Shown here one piece after another: positions 34,590 to 48,069 of a stretch of DNA of 64,000 bases. The notes under the pieces were generated by a model. It searched no databases. It was not told where the DNA came from and saw only the letters and a program-made list of their open reading frames with translations. Position 1 is the first letter of the stretch. Every line of letters begins with the position of its first letter. Source of the DNA: Bordetella parapertussis (GTDB lineage Bacteria > Pseudomonadota > Gammaproteobacteria > Burkholderiales > Burkholderiaceae_B). A program made the translations under genes and the position numbers. The DNA lies in assembly GCA_945872285.1 (NCBI GenBank), contig CAMBZR010000005.1:1-64000 (forward strand), in the 5' to 3' direction.

Positions 34590-35747
34590 TTATCGCTTGG
34601 CTTTCACATCCGCTGGTGAAACCACAGGGTCTTGACCTTTTCCGGCATTCGTCCAAGAGGCGCGCGAATAGGTAATGACTGCCGCGATTTCAACATCGTT
34701 GAGTTGCCCGCCGAAAGCTGCCATGGCGGTTCCTTGCTTACCCTTCAGCAAAATATCAATGTGCTCTGCTTTGGGACCCAACACGATCTTGCTGCCGTCT
34801 AGCGCAGGAAAGGCACCGACGACGCCCTTGCCGCTTCCTTGATGGCAAGCGACACAATTCGCCGCATATACTTTTTCTCCGCGCGCAATCAAGTCGGTTG
34901 CAGCCCATTCTTTGTTCGGATCGTCAGCCGCAGCGGCAAGCAGCGTGACTTGTGCTTGCGACCAGGTGGCGTACTCTTGCTCGGTCACTACCTTCACGAC
35001 GATTGGCATAAATGCATGGTCTTTACCGCACAACTCGGTACATTGACCGCGATACTCACCGGTTTTCTCGGCGCGAAACCAAACGCTTCTGATAAAGCCC
35101 GGAATGGCGTCTTGCTTGACAGCCAGGTCGGGCACCATCCACGAGTGGATGACATCTCCGCCTGTGACGGCGATACGGATTTTTTTGTTGACCGGCACGA
35201 CCAAGGGATTGTCGACTTCCATCAGATACAACGGCCCGCGCGGCTCTCTGCCTTCGATTTGTGCGCGTGGTGTGGCAAGGTTGGACAGAAACTTAACCCC
35301 TGCGGCTGGGCCGTCGATGTATTCGTAGCCCCATTTCCACTGATAGCCCGTCACTTTAACGGTGATATCTGCGCCGCTGGTGTCTTTCATCGCCACCACA
35401 GTACGCGTCGCTGGCAAAGCCATAGCGATCACGATGACGAAAGGGATCACCGTCCAAGCAACTTCGACACCCAGATGTTCGTGAAACGTAGCCGCCTTGG
35501 CACCGCGCGACTTACGATGGGCCCAGATTGAGTAGAACATGACGCCAAACACAGCAATAAAAATTACCATGCAAACAATCAGCATAAACCAGTGCAACCA
35601 AGCGATATCTTTTGCAATTTGGGTCACGCCGTCGGGCAAATTGAGCTGATTCACACGGGGCCCACCCGGCATATCTTTAACTTGTGCGACCACCACACCA
35701 CAAAACAGCATGGCACAGGCGCCAAGTAAACCTCTGACCTTCTTCAT
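34590..35747 (-). CDS. coxB: Cytochrome c oxidase subunit II with fused cytochrome c domain (caa3 type)
   Basis: 385 residues from the ATG at 35747, preceded by a GAGG site; the frame to 35828 is an unlikely extension. A signal peptide is followed by two membrane helices, then the CuA domain with the ligand set in GQCTELCGKDHAFM (C-x3-C-x3-H-x2-M) plus the earlier VIHSWMVP histidine. The C-terminal 90 residues form a class-I cytochrome c with NCVACHQ near residues 294-299 and a methionine ligand in TAMAAFG, so electrons can enter through a tethered heme. The final tail is polar. First gene of the cox operon. Confidence 0.96.
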   Translation of the reverse strand: MKKVRGLLGACAMLFCGVVVAQVKDMPGGPRVNQLNLPDGVTQIAKDIAWLHWFMLIVCMVIFIAVFGVMFYSIWAHRKSRGAKAATFHEHLGVEVAWTVIPFVIVIAMALPATRTVVAMKDTSGADITVKVTGYQWKWGYEYIDGPAAGVKFLSNLATPRAQIEGREPRGPLYLMEVDNPLVVPVNKKIRIAVTGGDVIHSWMVPDLAVKQDAIPGFIRSVWFRAEKTGEYRGQCTELCGKDHAFMPIVVKVVTEQEYATWSQAQVTLLAAAADDPNKEWAATDLIARGEKVYAANCVACHQGSGKGVVGAFPALDGSKIVLGPKAEHIDILLKGKQGTAMAAFGGQLNDVEIAAVITYSRASWTNAGKGQDPVVSPADVKAKR

Positions 35748-35983
35748 GCTAAACCTCGAATGCGTCGCGCTTAAAAGCGGGGCCGATGACCACTTTGGCC
35801 TAAGGGACACCCGCCTTTGGGAGCGCAAAATTGTTGGGGCGCTAGGATGGATACGGGAATACCCTTGGCCAGCGCAAATTACCTTTATTCCTAAGCCTAC
35901 AATAAAACAATGAAGATTATAGCGTGGCCGGGGATCTCTTGCTGCCCTACAATCTGAGTCTGGCCCATATCCTTAGTGACTCT

Positions 35984-36847
35984 ATGCGTTCCACAAGACT
36001 ATCTTTAGATCTCCCCAGCCTGCAGGCGCTGCAAGACGACCTGCTTGGTCGCGCCAGGCAGCCGCCCCAACAAGATTCGGTCCCGCTGCTGATTGCTGGG
36101 CAACGCTGTGGCTGGTTGTTTTTGAATGCAGCGCAGGCGCTGGCGGGTTTGGGCGGCGTTGAACTTTCTGCTTCCGAGGCGCATATTGGCCGCCTAAGTA
36201 CCTCTCAACCCGCCTTAAATGCCCTACTTGCACGCGTATCGCTCACCTTAAGAGCGGCAGGTTGCGCGCCAGGCTGGCGTAACGAATTATTGGACGTTTG
36301 GGTCGCAAACGCTAGCGCCCAGACGCTGCCTGGTTCCCAAACAAGCCTGGGCGTCATCGAGCGCGGCGTGGTGCGTCCTTTGGGGCTTCTGACTTTAGCG
36401 GTCCACTTGAATGGCTGGTCTGTCGATGGCAAGCTCTGGGTCGCGCGTCGCGCATTGTCTAAGCCGACCGACCCGGGGATGTGGGACACCTTGGTTGGTG
36501 GCCTCGTGTCGTGCCAAGAAACCGCCGAAAGTGCGCTTGTGCGTGAAACTGAAGAAGAGGCTGGACTTGAACCGCAGCAAATCGCCCACCGCACGCCTCT
36601 CAGAACGATTGCTCGCATGCACAAGCAGGTGCCTGAAGGCTTTCAGTCTGAAGACGTGCTGACCTGTGAGTGCATTCTGCCTGAGGGGGTGACGCCCAAG
36701 AATCGCGATGGCGAGGTCATGGATATCCAGTTGTTTGAGCCGCAGACTATCTTCAACATGTTGAAAGAAGGTGCTTTCACCCTTGAGGCCTCGATCGTCT
36801 TAGTCGAGGATCTTTTAGCAAAAGCAACGGCACGTGCACCGCTCTGA
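35984..36847 (+). CDS. Nudix hydrolase with N-terminal DUF4743-like domain
   Basis: 287 residues from the ATG at 35984; a GTG at 35924 would add 20 residues with no family likeness, so the start is uncertain. The C-terminal half has a full Nudix box, GGLVSCQETAESALVRETEEEAGL (shown in part; G-x5-E-x7-REx2EE-xG), which binds Mg2+ and cleaves nucleoside diphosphate-linked substrates. The N-terminal half, ending near VIERGVVRPLGLLTLAVHLNGW, resembles the DUF4743 domain of thiamine-pyrophosphokinase-related Nudix proteins. The substrate is not known. It lies alone between coxB (divergent) and rpoH (convergent). Confidence 0.85.
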   Translation: MRSTRLSLDLPSLQALQDDLLGRARQPPQQDSVPLLIAGQRCGWLFLNAAQALAGLGGVELSASEAHIGRLSTSQPALNALLARVSLTLRAAGCAPGWRNELLDVWVANASAQTLPGSQTSLGVIERGVVRPLGLLTLAVHLNGWSVDGKLWVARRALSKPTDPGMWDTLVGGLVSCQETAESALVRETEEEAGLEPQQIAHRTPLRTIARMHKQVPEGFQSEDVLTCECILPEGVTPKNRDGEVMDIQLFEPQTIFNMLKEGAFTLEASIVLVEDLLAKATARAPL

Positions 36848-36901
36848 GGGATGACAAGCCAAGCTAAAGTTTCAGCCACACTGTCTGTTGATGAGCGGCC
36901 T

Positions 36902-37783
36902 TTAAGCGCTCAGGTGCGCACGCATTTTTTTCATAGCCGCAACTTCAATCTGACGGATACGCTCTGCCGACACACCAAATTCGGCGGCTAACTCGTGCAG
37001 GGTCGCACCACCATCGTCTTGCAACCAGCGCGACTCAACGATTCGACGCGAGCGCTCGTCAAGCGTTTCAAGCGCCTGCGTCAGGCCCGTGCCTTGCAAC
37101 GCATCGAGGGCATGACGCTCGAGTACCTGTGTGGGATCTGAGCGACCCTCGTCTGACAGGTAAGCGATCGGCGCATACGACTCGTCATCGTCATCTTGGT
37201 TCTCAAGTGAAATTTCGCGTCCTGACATACGGACTTCCATTTCGCGCACATCTTCTGGGTTCACTTTTAGGGTCGCGGCAATCGTGGCGACCTGTTCCGT
37301 ATCCAGGGTCTGACCGTCAGGACGCATGCTGCGCAGATTAAAAAATAGTTTACGCTGCGCCTTGGTGGTAGCGACTTTGACCATGCGCCAGTTGCGCACC
37401 ACATATTCATGAATTTCGGCTTTAATCCAGTGCACCGCAAAAGAGACGAGTCGCACGCCTCGCTCTGGATCAAAGCGCTTGACCGCCTTCATCAGGCCGA
37501 CGTTGCCCTCTTGGATGAGGTCAGCGTGGGGCAGACCATAACCCAGATACTGCCTGGCAACAGACACGACCAGACGCAAGTGCGACAACACGAGTTCGCG
37601 GGCGGCGGCAATATCCTCATGGTCGCGCAGCCGTCGGGCAAGCGTGAGCTCTTGCTCTAGCGAAAGCACCGGCAAGCGGTTGACGGTCGAGATATAGGCG
37701 TCGATTGTCCCGAGCGACCCGGGGTTCGAGATGGCCATCGCTAGTTGTGAGGGTTTTAAGGTCAAGGCAGCCGAAATTGTCAT
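36902..37783 (-). CDS. rpoH: RNA polymerase heat-shock sigma factor RpoH (sigma-32)
   Basis: Alternative sigma factor for heat-shock genes, 293 residues. Region 2 has LSHLRLVVSVARQYLGYGLPHADLIQEGNVGLMKAVKRFDP (quoted in part), the RpoH box QRKLFFNLR lies near residues 141-149, and region 4 ends with a helix-turn-helix GATLHELAAEFGVSAERIRQIE. The RpoH box separates it from RpoD and RpoS. A CIRCE element lies across the predicted promoter 40-70 bp upstream of the start, so HrcA probably represses it. Single gene, convergent with the Nudix gene. Confidence 0.97.
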   Translation of the reverse strand: MTISAALTLKPSQLAMAISNPGSLGTIDAYISTVNRLPVLSLEQELTLARRLRDHEDIAAARELVLSHLRLVVSVARQYLGYGLPHADLIQEGNVGLMKAVKRFDPERGVRLVSFAVHWIKAEIHEYVVRNWRMVKVATTKAQRKLFFNLRSMRPDGQTLDTEQVATIAATLKVNPEDVREMEVRMSGREISLENQDDDDESYAPIAYLSDEGRSDPTQVLERHALDALQGTGLTQALETLDERSRRIVESRWLQDDGGATLHELAAEFGVSAERIRQIEVAAMKKMRAHLSA

Positions 37784-37823
37784 AGGTTGATCGCTCCAAT
37801 GGCCAAGGCGAATCCGAGGTGTT

Positions 37824-37853
37824 ATGTTAGCACTCTCGCGTCCCGAGTGCCAA
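37824..37853 (-). promoter_or_regulatory. CIRCE operator overlapping the rpoH promoter
   Basis: Read on the minus strand: TTGGCACTC, nine bases, GAGTGCTAA. This is the CIRCE consensus TTAGCACTC-N9-GAGTGCTAA with one change (G for A in the left arm). The same DNA contains a sigma-70-type promoter: -35 TTGGCA at 37848-37853, an 18-base spacer, and -10 TAACAT at 37824-37829. The two CIRCE arms therefore coincide with the two promoter boxes. CIRCE is the binding site of the repressor HrcA, whose gene is not in the window. Confidence 0.9.
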
Positions 37854-37967
37854 TGTGACGGCTTTTTAGGCAGAAAGTTCCGCAGTGGTTCTCAGAGTGT
37901 TAATCTCAAGGGGCTGCGGTCGGCGACTAGCGGATGTTAAGTTTGCCGATTCATTTTGGGTTCGGAT

Positions 37968-38912
37968 ATGGCCGATTTAGTCAGGTTTTTATCAAAAATT
38001 TTATTGGCATGTCTGCTTGTCATAGCCGTTGGCTGGACAACGTACATTGGCGTGCGCTTTTATCACGCCGAGCAGGTGGCCTACCGCTGGGTGTCTGGGT
38101 TGGCCGCCAAACAAGCCGAATTCGAAAAAAAGGTTGCCAGTGGCGGGGGCAACACCCTGACGGGGTACGCCACGCCTGACCGCCCTAAAGTCATCGAAGG
38201 CATCGAAGGTAATCTGTCTGGCCTAACCTTTGACGCACTTCAAAAACGGCTCTGGGCTGTTTCAAATAAACCCACGACGCTTTTTGCGCTGTCGCTTGAC
38301 GGGCAACTGCTGGCCTCTTATCCGCTTAAAGGGATGTCTGACGTAGACGGAATCGCCTGGATCGGCGGCAATCGGGTGGCCCTCGTCAATGGCAGACGCA
38401 ACCGAGTTGCCTTGGTCGAGATCCCGGCCACCCCCCAAACCATCGACACCACACGGGCGTTTTCCCTCGTGCTGAGGTTCGGCGAGTCTGAAGACCGTAA
38501 TTATGGTTTTCAAGGGCTTGGCTACGACCTCAAGCGAGACCGACTTTACATCGCGAAAGAGCACAGCCCCCGGGCGCTCTACCGTGTCAGCGGACTGAAT
38601 TACCTCCAGGCGCCGGACTCGCGCGGACTCAGAGTTGAAAACGTGAGCCGCTGGCTCGACGAGGTACCCTTTGCAACAGACTTGTCCTCGGTTGAGGTTG
38701 ACCCGGCGACGGGGCGAGTTTTTTTGTTGAGCGAAGAGTCGCAAATGATTGTGCAGCTTGACGGCGACAGCGGGGAGGGGCGCGGAATGTTATCCCTATC
38801 CTCAAAGGGCACGACGCCAATGCCGCGACCCGAAGGGATCGCCACCGATGAGGGTGGCAGCCTGTACATCGTAAGCGCCCCAAACCTGTTTTATCGTCTG
38901 CGCAAGCCCTAA
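37968..38912 (+). CDS. SdiA-regulated-type (YjiK-like) membrane-anchored beta-propeller
   Basis: 314 residues from the ATG at 37968; a TTG at 37956 would add four. One N-terminal membrane anchor (FLSKILLACLLVIAVGWTTYIGV) is followed by a region with a short coiled stretch and then a beta-propeller resembling the SdiA-regulated/YjiK family: GIAWIGGNRVALVNGRRNRVALVEI, NYGFQGLGYDLKRDRLYIAKE, DLSSVEVDPATGRVFLLSEES and PRPEGIATDEGGSLYIVSAPN (each quoted in part). Function unknown; the family name reflects one E. coli member, not proven quorum control here. Probably faces the periplasm. Upstream it is divergent from rpoH. Confidence 0.75.
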   Translation: MADLVRFLSKILLACLLVIAVGWTTYIGVRFYHAEQVAYRWVSGLAAKQAEFEKKVASGGGNTLTGYATPDRPKVIEGIEGNLSGLTFDALQKRLWAVSNKPTTLFALSLDGQLLASYPLKGMSDVDGIAWIGGNRVALVNGRRNRVALVEIPATPQTIDTTRAFSLVLRFGESEDRNYGFQGLGYDLKRDRLYIAKEHSPRALYRVSGLNYLQAPDSRGLRVENVSRWLDEVPFATDLSSVEVDPATGRVFLLSEESQMIVQLDGDSGEGRGMLSLSSKGTTPMPRPEGIATDEGGSLYIVSAPNLFYRLRKP

Positions 38913-38943
38913 TGGCGCACACCGGCACTTAGGCTACACAGCA

Positions 38944-39654
38944 ATGGCCCGGCTTTCACGACTTTATGCCCCAGCGGCCGTGCACTTAGTTCTGGCGCGC
39001 TTTGCAAGTTCGGCCGGCCTTGGCAACCACGACTCAGCCGCGCGAAGCTACCCGCTTTTGCTGAACTGGCTTGGGCAAAGCGCCCAGCAATATCAGGTTG
39101 CAGTGCATGGCTGGTGCCTTTCGCCCCAAGTGCTGCTCGTGCTGGCCACCCCAGCTGATGCGCTTGGGCTGCCGCGTTTGATTCAGGATTTAGGGCGTCG
39201 CCTAGCCGCCCAACTTAAGACGGGAAGCGTATTTAACGGTCGATATCATTCTGCGATCCTAGAACCTGGGCAGTGGGTGCTACCCAGCTTAATTTGGCTC
39301 GAACGCGCCGCGATGCGTGAGGGCTTGGCTAGCGAACCCGCTCAGTGGCTTTGGAGCTCTGCGCGCGCGCACGCCGAGGGTTTAGATACCCGAGCATCTT
39401 GGCTGCAGCACCATCACGACTACTGGCAATGTGGCAACACGCCGTTTGGACGGCAGGCCAGTTACCGAGAGCACCTGAACAGAGGCAACACGTTCGCACA
39501 GGATCAGGCAATCGAAGTGGCGCTCAAGGGCCAGTGGGGGCTTGGTAGGGCTGAGTTTTTAGCCAACCTGTCGGTCGAGGCAGGGCGTCGGGCGCAACCG
39601 GGCCTGCGTGGCAGACCTAAACGCGAGGCGGGCAGCGCGAAAAAGCCCTTGTAG
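38944..39654 (+). CDS. Degenerate REP-associated tyrosine transposase (RAYT-like), probably catalytically dead
   Basis: 236 residues whose overall plan follows IS200/Y1 REP-associated transposases: a start MARLSRLYAPAAVHLVLARF, a middle HGWCLSPQVLLVLATP where active members have a M-x-NHVHLLL stretch, then LGRRLAAQL, VFNGRYHSAIL and a WLWSSARAHAEG end. The HUH histidines are missing (LSPQVL), and the catalytic tyrosine of the Y-L-L-x3-R-Y-I segment is replaced (WVLPSLIWLE). Yet the frame is intact, which suggests retention for another role, such as DNA or RNA binding. It lies between a propeller gene and gltB and is followed by a REP-like inverted repeat. I recall similar genes beside gltB in Bordetella relatives. 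Confidence 0.72.
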   Translation: MARLSRLYAPAAVHLVLARFASSAGLGNHDSAARSYPLLLNWLGQSAQQYQVAVHGWCLSPQVLLVLATPADALGLPRLIQDLGRRLAAQLKTGSVFNGRYHSAILEPGQWVLPSLIWLERAAMREGLASEPAQWLWSSARAHAEGLDTRASWLQHHHDYWQCGNTPFGRQASYREHLNRGNTFAQDQAIEVALKGQWGLGRAEFLANLSVEAGRRAQPGLRGRPKREAGSAKKPL

Positions 39655-39700
39655 CAGGCAGACGGCAGAGCTTTTTAAAGAAGGCTGAGGGTGCAAGTCG

Positions 39701-39770
39701 CATAATGGTACGTCCCCATTAAATATACGATTTTTTGATTCATTCAATAAATTAGGGACGCACCCTAATT
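39701..39770. repeat. REP-like inverted repeat downstream of the RAYT-like gene
   Basis: GGTACGTCCC at 39707-39716 faces GGGACGCACC at 39755-39764 with one mismatch, 38 bases apart. The right half is itself a perfect dyad, AATTAGGG-acgca-CCCTAATT (39750-39770), and the left half has AATGG/CCATT around the same core. Two imperfect palindromes in opposite orientation separated by an AT-rich spacer are the layout of bipartite REP elements that accompany RAYT genes. The repeat lies 50 bp after the stop of such a gene and 85 bp before gltB. Confidence 0.6.
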
Positions 39771-39853
39771 AAATCCGCTTGCTGCGCTGCGTTTTCAGGC
39801 GTATTGTCTTTCTCTCGCACTGCAACATGCCCGTAGTGGTTCAGGAGCACCTC

Positions 39854-44590
<4,737 letters not shown>

Positions 44591-44599
44591 GGAAACATC

Positions 44600-46066
44600 A
44601 TGGGAAAAATCACTGGTTTTTTAGAGGTCGATCGGCTGCAAGAAGCTTCAGAGGCTCCTGCAAGTCGCCTGAAACACTGGCGCGAATTTGTCTTGCACCT
44701 GTCAGACGAGCAGGCAGGCAAGCAAGCTGCGCGCTGCATGGATTGCGGAATTCCGTTCTGCAACACCGGCTGCCCGGTCAACAACATCATCCCCGACTGG
44801 AACGACTTGGTATACCGCCAAAATTGGCGTGGCGCACTTGAGGTGTTGCACTCTACCAATAATTTTCCTGAATTTACAGGTCGGATCTGCCCCGCGCCGT
44901 GTGAATCCGCCTGCACGCTCAACATCAACGATGAGGCCGTCGGCATCAAGTCGATCGAGCACGCGATCATCGATAAGGGCTGGGCCGAAGGCTGGGTCGT
45001 GCCTCAACTTCCTGCCCACCAGACTGGTAAGACCGTCGCCGTGATTGGCTCAGGCCCCGCAGGTCTGGCCTGCGCGCAACAATTGGCGCGCACAGGTCAC
45101 AGCGTCACTGTCTTTGAAAAGAACGATCGGATCGGCGGCTTGCTGCGCTATGGCATCCCCGACTTCAAACTCGAAAAAACACTGATTGATCAGCGCATCG
45201 CTCAAATGCAAGCCGAGGGTGTGAGCTTCAAAACTTCGCATTACATTGGCAGCGCTGCAGATGCCCCTGAACAAAAATTAACCGTCCTGACCCCCGAGGC
45301 ATTACAAAAAGAGTTTGACGCCATCGTCCTGACTGGCGGCTGTGAAACTCCGCGCGACCTGCCGATTGCCGGGCGCGAGCTCGAGGGTGTGATGTATGCG
45401 ATGGATTTTTTATGTCCACAAAATAAGGTTGTTGCAGGCGATACGCTCAGCGCTCAGGTACTCGCAAAAGGCAAGCACGTCATCGTCATTGGTGGAGGCG
45501 ATACCGGCTCGGATTGCGTGGGCACCAGTAACCGACACGGCGCCAAATCCGTCACGCAGATTGAACTCATGCCGCGCCCACCCGAGACCGAAAATAAAGC
45601 GATGACTTGGCCCTACTGGCCCGCTAAATTGCGCACCTCTTCGTCGCACGAAGAGGGCGCCGAACGCGACTGGGCAATCACCAGTAAATCTCTGGCAGGC
45701 AAAGGCGGTAAAGTCGAGAAGCTCGTCGTTGCACGCGTAGAGTGGATCAAAGACGACGCCTCGGGACAGCTAAAAATGCAAGAGGTAAAAGGCTCAGAAT
45801 TTGACATCAAAGCTGATCTCGTCTTGCTTGCCATGGGTTTTGTTGCGCCTGTAAGCAATGTCTTAACTGCCTTTGGCGTCGAGCAAGATGCGCGCGGCAA
45901 CGTGCGCGCCAACACCGACGACTATCGCACGAGTCTTGCAAACGTCTTTGCTGCCGGAGACATGCGGCGCGGTCAATCACTGGTCGTTTGGGCGATTCGT
46001 GAAGGCCGTCAATGCGCGCGCGCAGTTGATGAGTTTTTGATGGGCGTTAGCGAATTGCCCCGTTAA
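44600..46066 (+). CDS. gltD: Glutamate synthase (NADPH) small subunit
   Basis: FAD- and NADPH-binding partner of GltB that feeds electrons to the large subunit. 488 residues. The N-terminal domain carries 4Fe-4S ligands in [17 protein letters not shown], with a further cysteine pair in [12 protein letters not shown]. The FAD loop is [16 protein letters not shown] near residues 149-164 and the NADPH loop [13 protein letters not shown] near 295-307. A GGAAACATC-spaced site precedes the ATG. Cotranscribed with gltB; a TTT binding protein gene follows 23 bp later and may share the transcript. Confidence 0.97.
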   Translation: MGKITGFLEVDRLQEASEAPASRLKHWREFVLHLSDEQAGKQAARCMDCGIPFCNTGCPVNNIIPDWNDLVYRQNWRGALEVLHSTNNFPEFTGRICPAPCESACTLNINDEAVGIKSIEHAIIDKGWAEGWVVPQLPAHQTGKTVAVIGSGPAGLACAQQLARTGHSVTVFEKNDRIGGLLRYGIPDFKLEKTLIDQRIAQMQAEGVSFKTSHYIGSAADAPEQKLTVLTPEALQKEFDAIVLTGGCETPRDLPIAGRELEGVMYAMDFLCPQNKVVAGDTLSAQVLAKGKHVIVIGGGDTGSDCVGTSNRHGAKSVTQIELMPRPPETENKAMTWPYWPAKLRTSSSHEEGAERDWAITSKSLAGKGGKVEKLVVARVEWIKDDASGQLKMQEVKGSEFDIKADLVLLAMGFVAPVSNVLTAFGVEQDARGNVRANTDDYRTSLANVFAAGDMRRGQSLVVWAIREGRQCARAVDEFLMGVSELPR

Positions 46067-46089
46067 CGCACGTTCACCCGAGACTCTCT

Positions 46090-47091
46090 ATGACTTACCC
46101 TGCTAAACGCTTGCGCGCACTTGCCCTCGGCCTATTGGTGCTCTGTTTGACCACCCCCGCCGGTGCCCAGACGGCTTCAGAGGGCGCCAAGCCCTGGCCG
46201 AACAAAAGCATCACGCTGGTGGTGACGTATGCAGCAGGGGGCTTTGCCGACACGCGCATGCGATTACTCGCGCGCAAGCTGACGGATAAACTAGGCCAGC
46301 CGGTTGTGGTCGAAAATAAAACCGGGGCAGGTGGCGTGATTGGTACCGCCTTTATCGCCAAAGCGCCGCCCGATGGCTACACGATTGGTTCGGGTAACTT
46401 AGCGCCGCTAGCCGTCAACCCAAGCTTGATGACCATGCTGCCTTACAACCCCACCAAAGAGATTGCGCCTATCATCCTGATTGAAAACAGCCCTTTGGTG
46501 CTCAGCGTAGCCAACAGCATGCCCGTCAAAAGCTTGCCCGAGCTCATCGCGCTGGCTAAAAAAGAGCCCGGCAAGCTCACCTTTGGCTCCTCCGGCATTG
46601 GGGGTGCCCACCACCTGTCGGGTGAAATGTTTCGCGAAATCGCCAAGATTGATATCTTGCACGTGCCTTACAAAGGCGGCGCGCCCGCCTCGACAGACCT
46701 CATGGCGGGCCACTTGAGCATGATGTTTGAAATGGGTTATGCCGCGCTTCCGGCAATCAGGGGCAACAAGATCCGGCCACTCGCGGTGACCTCAACCAAA
46801 AGGCTCGCCCTGCTGCCCGACGTGCCCACCATGGCCGAGCTCGGTGTGGCTGACTTTGAGTCCTACAATTGGCAGGGAGTGATCGCTCCGGGCGGCACAC
46901 CCCCGGCCATCATCAGCAAACTAAATGCCGCCCTAAACGAAATCCTGCGCGACCCTGAAGTGCTCAAGCAGATTACAGACTCCGGCAGCCAACCCGCAGG
47001 CGGCTCACCCGAGGCGTTCGCTCAATTCATTGCGAGCGAAACCGCAAAATGGGCCAAAGTGATTCAAGCTGCAAACATTCAGCCTCAGTAA
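46090..47091 (+). CDS. TTT-family (Bug) extracytoplasmic substrate-binding protein
   Basis: Third orphan TTT binding protein, 333 residues, with a Sec signal of about 26 residues ending in GAQ-type cleavage (TTPAGAQ). Mature marks are WPNKSITLVVTYAAGGFADTR, VVENKTGAGGVIGT and PPDGYTIGSGNLAPLAVNPS (each in part). It follows gltD by only 23 bp, so it could be transcribed with glutamate synthase, hinting at a nitrogen-linked or 2-oxoglutarate-type ligand, but this is weak. No TctA/TctB genes accompany it. Confidence 0.88.
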   Translation: MTYPAKRLRALALGLLVLCLTTPAGAQTASEGAKPWPNKSITLVVTYAAGGFADTRMRLLARKLTDKLGQPVVVENKTGAGGVIGTAFIAKAPPDGYTIGSGNLAPLAVNPSLMTMLPYNPTKEIAPIILIENSPLVLSVANSMPVKSLPELIALAKKEPGKLTFGSSGIGGAHHLSGEMFREIAKIDILHVPYKGGAPASTDLMAGHLSMMFEMGYAALPAIRGNKIRPLAVTSTKRLALLPDVPTMAELGVADFESYNWQGVIAPGGTPPAIISKLNAALNEILRDPEVLKQITDSGSQPAGGSPEAFAQFIASETAKWAKVIQAANIQPQ

Positions 47092-47235
47092 CTTCGCCAG
47101 AAAACCAAGAAACCTGATTGCATCGCAGGCTAAATATCACACGGCGGGCGTTACAATCAGTGTCTTGGGCTTGAACGCTTGCAGGTTCTGTTTGCGCTGT
47201 GCCGCTGAATTCTGCTTGGCTCCTTTTGGTTCTCT

Positions 47236-48069
47236 ATGCTTACGCCACCCCTGACCTCAAACCAAGCAGTGCTGCGCCTCGAAAGCGTCTCGCTTGGCTA
47301 CGGTGATTTCACTGTGCTGCAAGACATCTCGCTCGAGGTCATGCCCGGCCAAGTTGTGGCAATGATGGGCGGCTCGGGGTCAGGCAAAACCACATTGCTG
47401 CGTGCCGCGACGGGCCAACTCGCGGCGCGTAGCGGAACAATCACCCTGTTTGGGCAAGACCTCGCGTACACCAATCGCCCGGGCTTGCAAGCCCTCAGGC
47501 AACGGATGGGCGTCCTTTTCCAACAAGGCGCGCTATTTACCGACCTCAATGTCTTTGAAAATGTTGCCTTCCCGTTGCGCGAACATCTCACCCTGTCTGC
47601 GTCACAACTTAGCGAGCGCGTTCTCGAAAAACTCAACGCAGTCGGCCTGCGTGCAGCCGCACACCTAAAAGTCTCTGAAATCTCTGGTGGCATGGCGCGT
47701 CGCGTCGCACTGGCCCGCGCGGTCGTGCTTGAGCCTGAGCTCGTTCTCTATGACGAGCCCTTCGCCGGACTCGATCCGATCTCGCTTGGCATCACGGCGC
47801 GTCTGATTCGCAGTTTGTCAGACCGCCTGGGCTGCGCTTCGGTGGTTATCACCCACGACATTGCCGAATCTTTCGCCATCGCGGATCAGGTGTATTTAGT
47901 GGGTCAAGGCCAGCTTAAAGCGCACGGCGCGCCGGTAACTCTTGCTGCCTCGACCGACCCGTACGTGCAGCAGTTCTTAAATGGGCAGGCCGATGGCCCC
48001 GTCGCTTTTGATTATCCCGTCACACCCGCCTTTGAAGCCTGGCTCGTTCAGACAGGCGCCCGAATATGA
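47236..48069 (+). CDS. mlaF: Phospholipid ABC transporter ATP-binding protein MlaF
   Basis: ATPase of the MlaFEDB complex that keeps outer-membrane lipid asymmetry by moving phospholipids between membranes. 277 residues; Walker A GGSGSGKT at 45-52, signature SGGMARR in place of LSGGQ (usual for MlaF), Walker [14 protein letters not shown] and an H-loop in ITHDIAES. It overlaps mlaE by 4 bp (ATGA). First gene of mlaF-E-D-A-C; a gap of 144 bp before it should carry the promoter. Confidence 0.95.
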   Translation: MLTPPLTSNQAVLRLESVSLGYGDFTVLQDISLEVMPGQVVAMMGGSGSGKTTLLRAATGQLAARSGTITLFGQDLAYTNRPGLQALRQRMGVLFQQGALFTDLNVFENVAFPLREHLTLSASQLSERVLEKLNAVGLRAAAHLKVSEISGGMARRVALARAVVLEPELVLYDEPFAGLDPISLGITARLIRSLSDRLGCASVVITHDIAESFAIADQVYLVGQGQLKAHGAPVTLAASTDPYVQQFLNGQADGPVAFDYPVTPAFEAWLVQTGARI

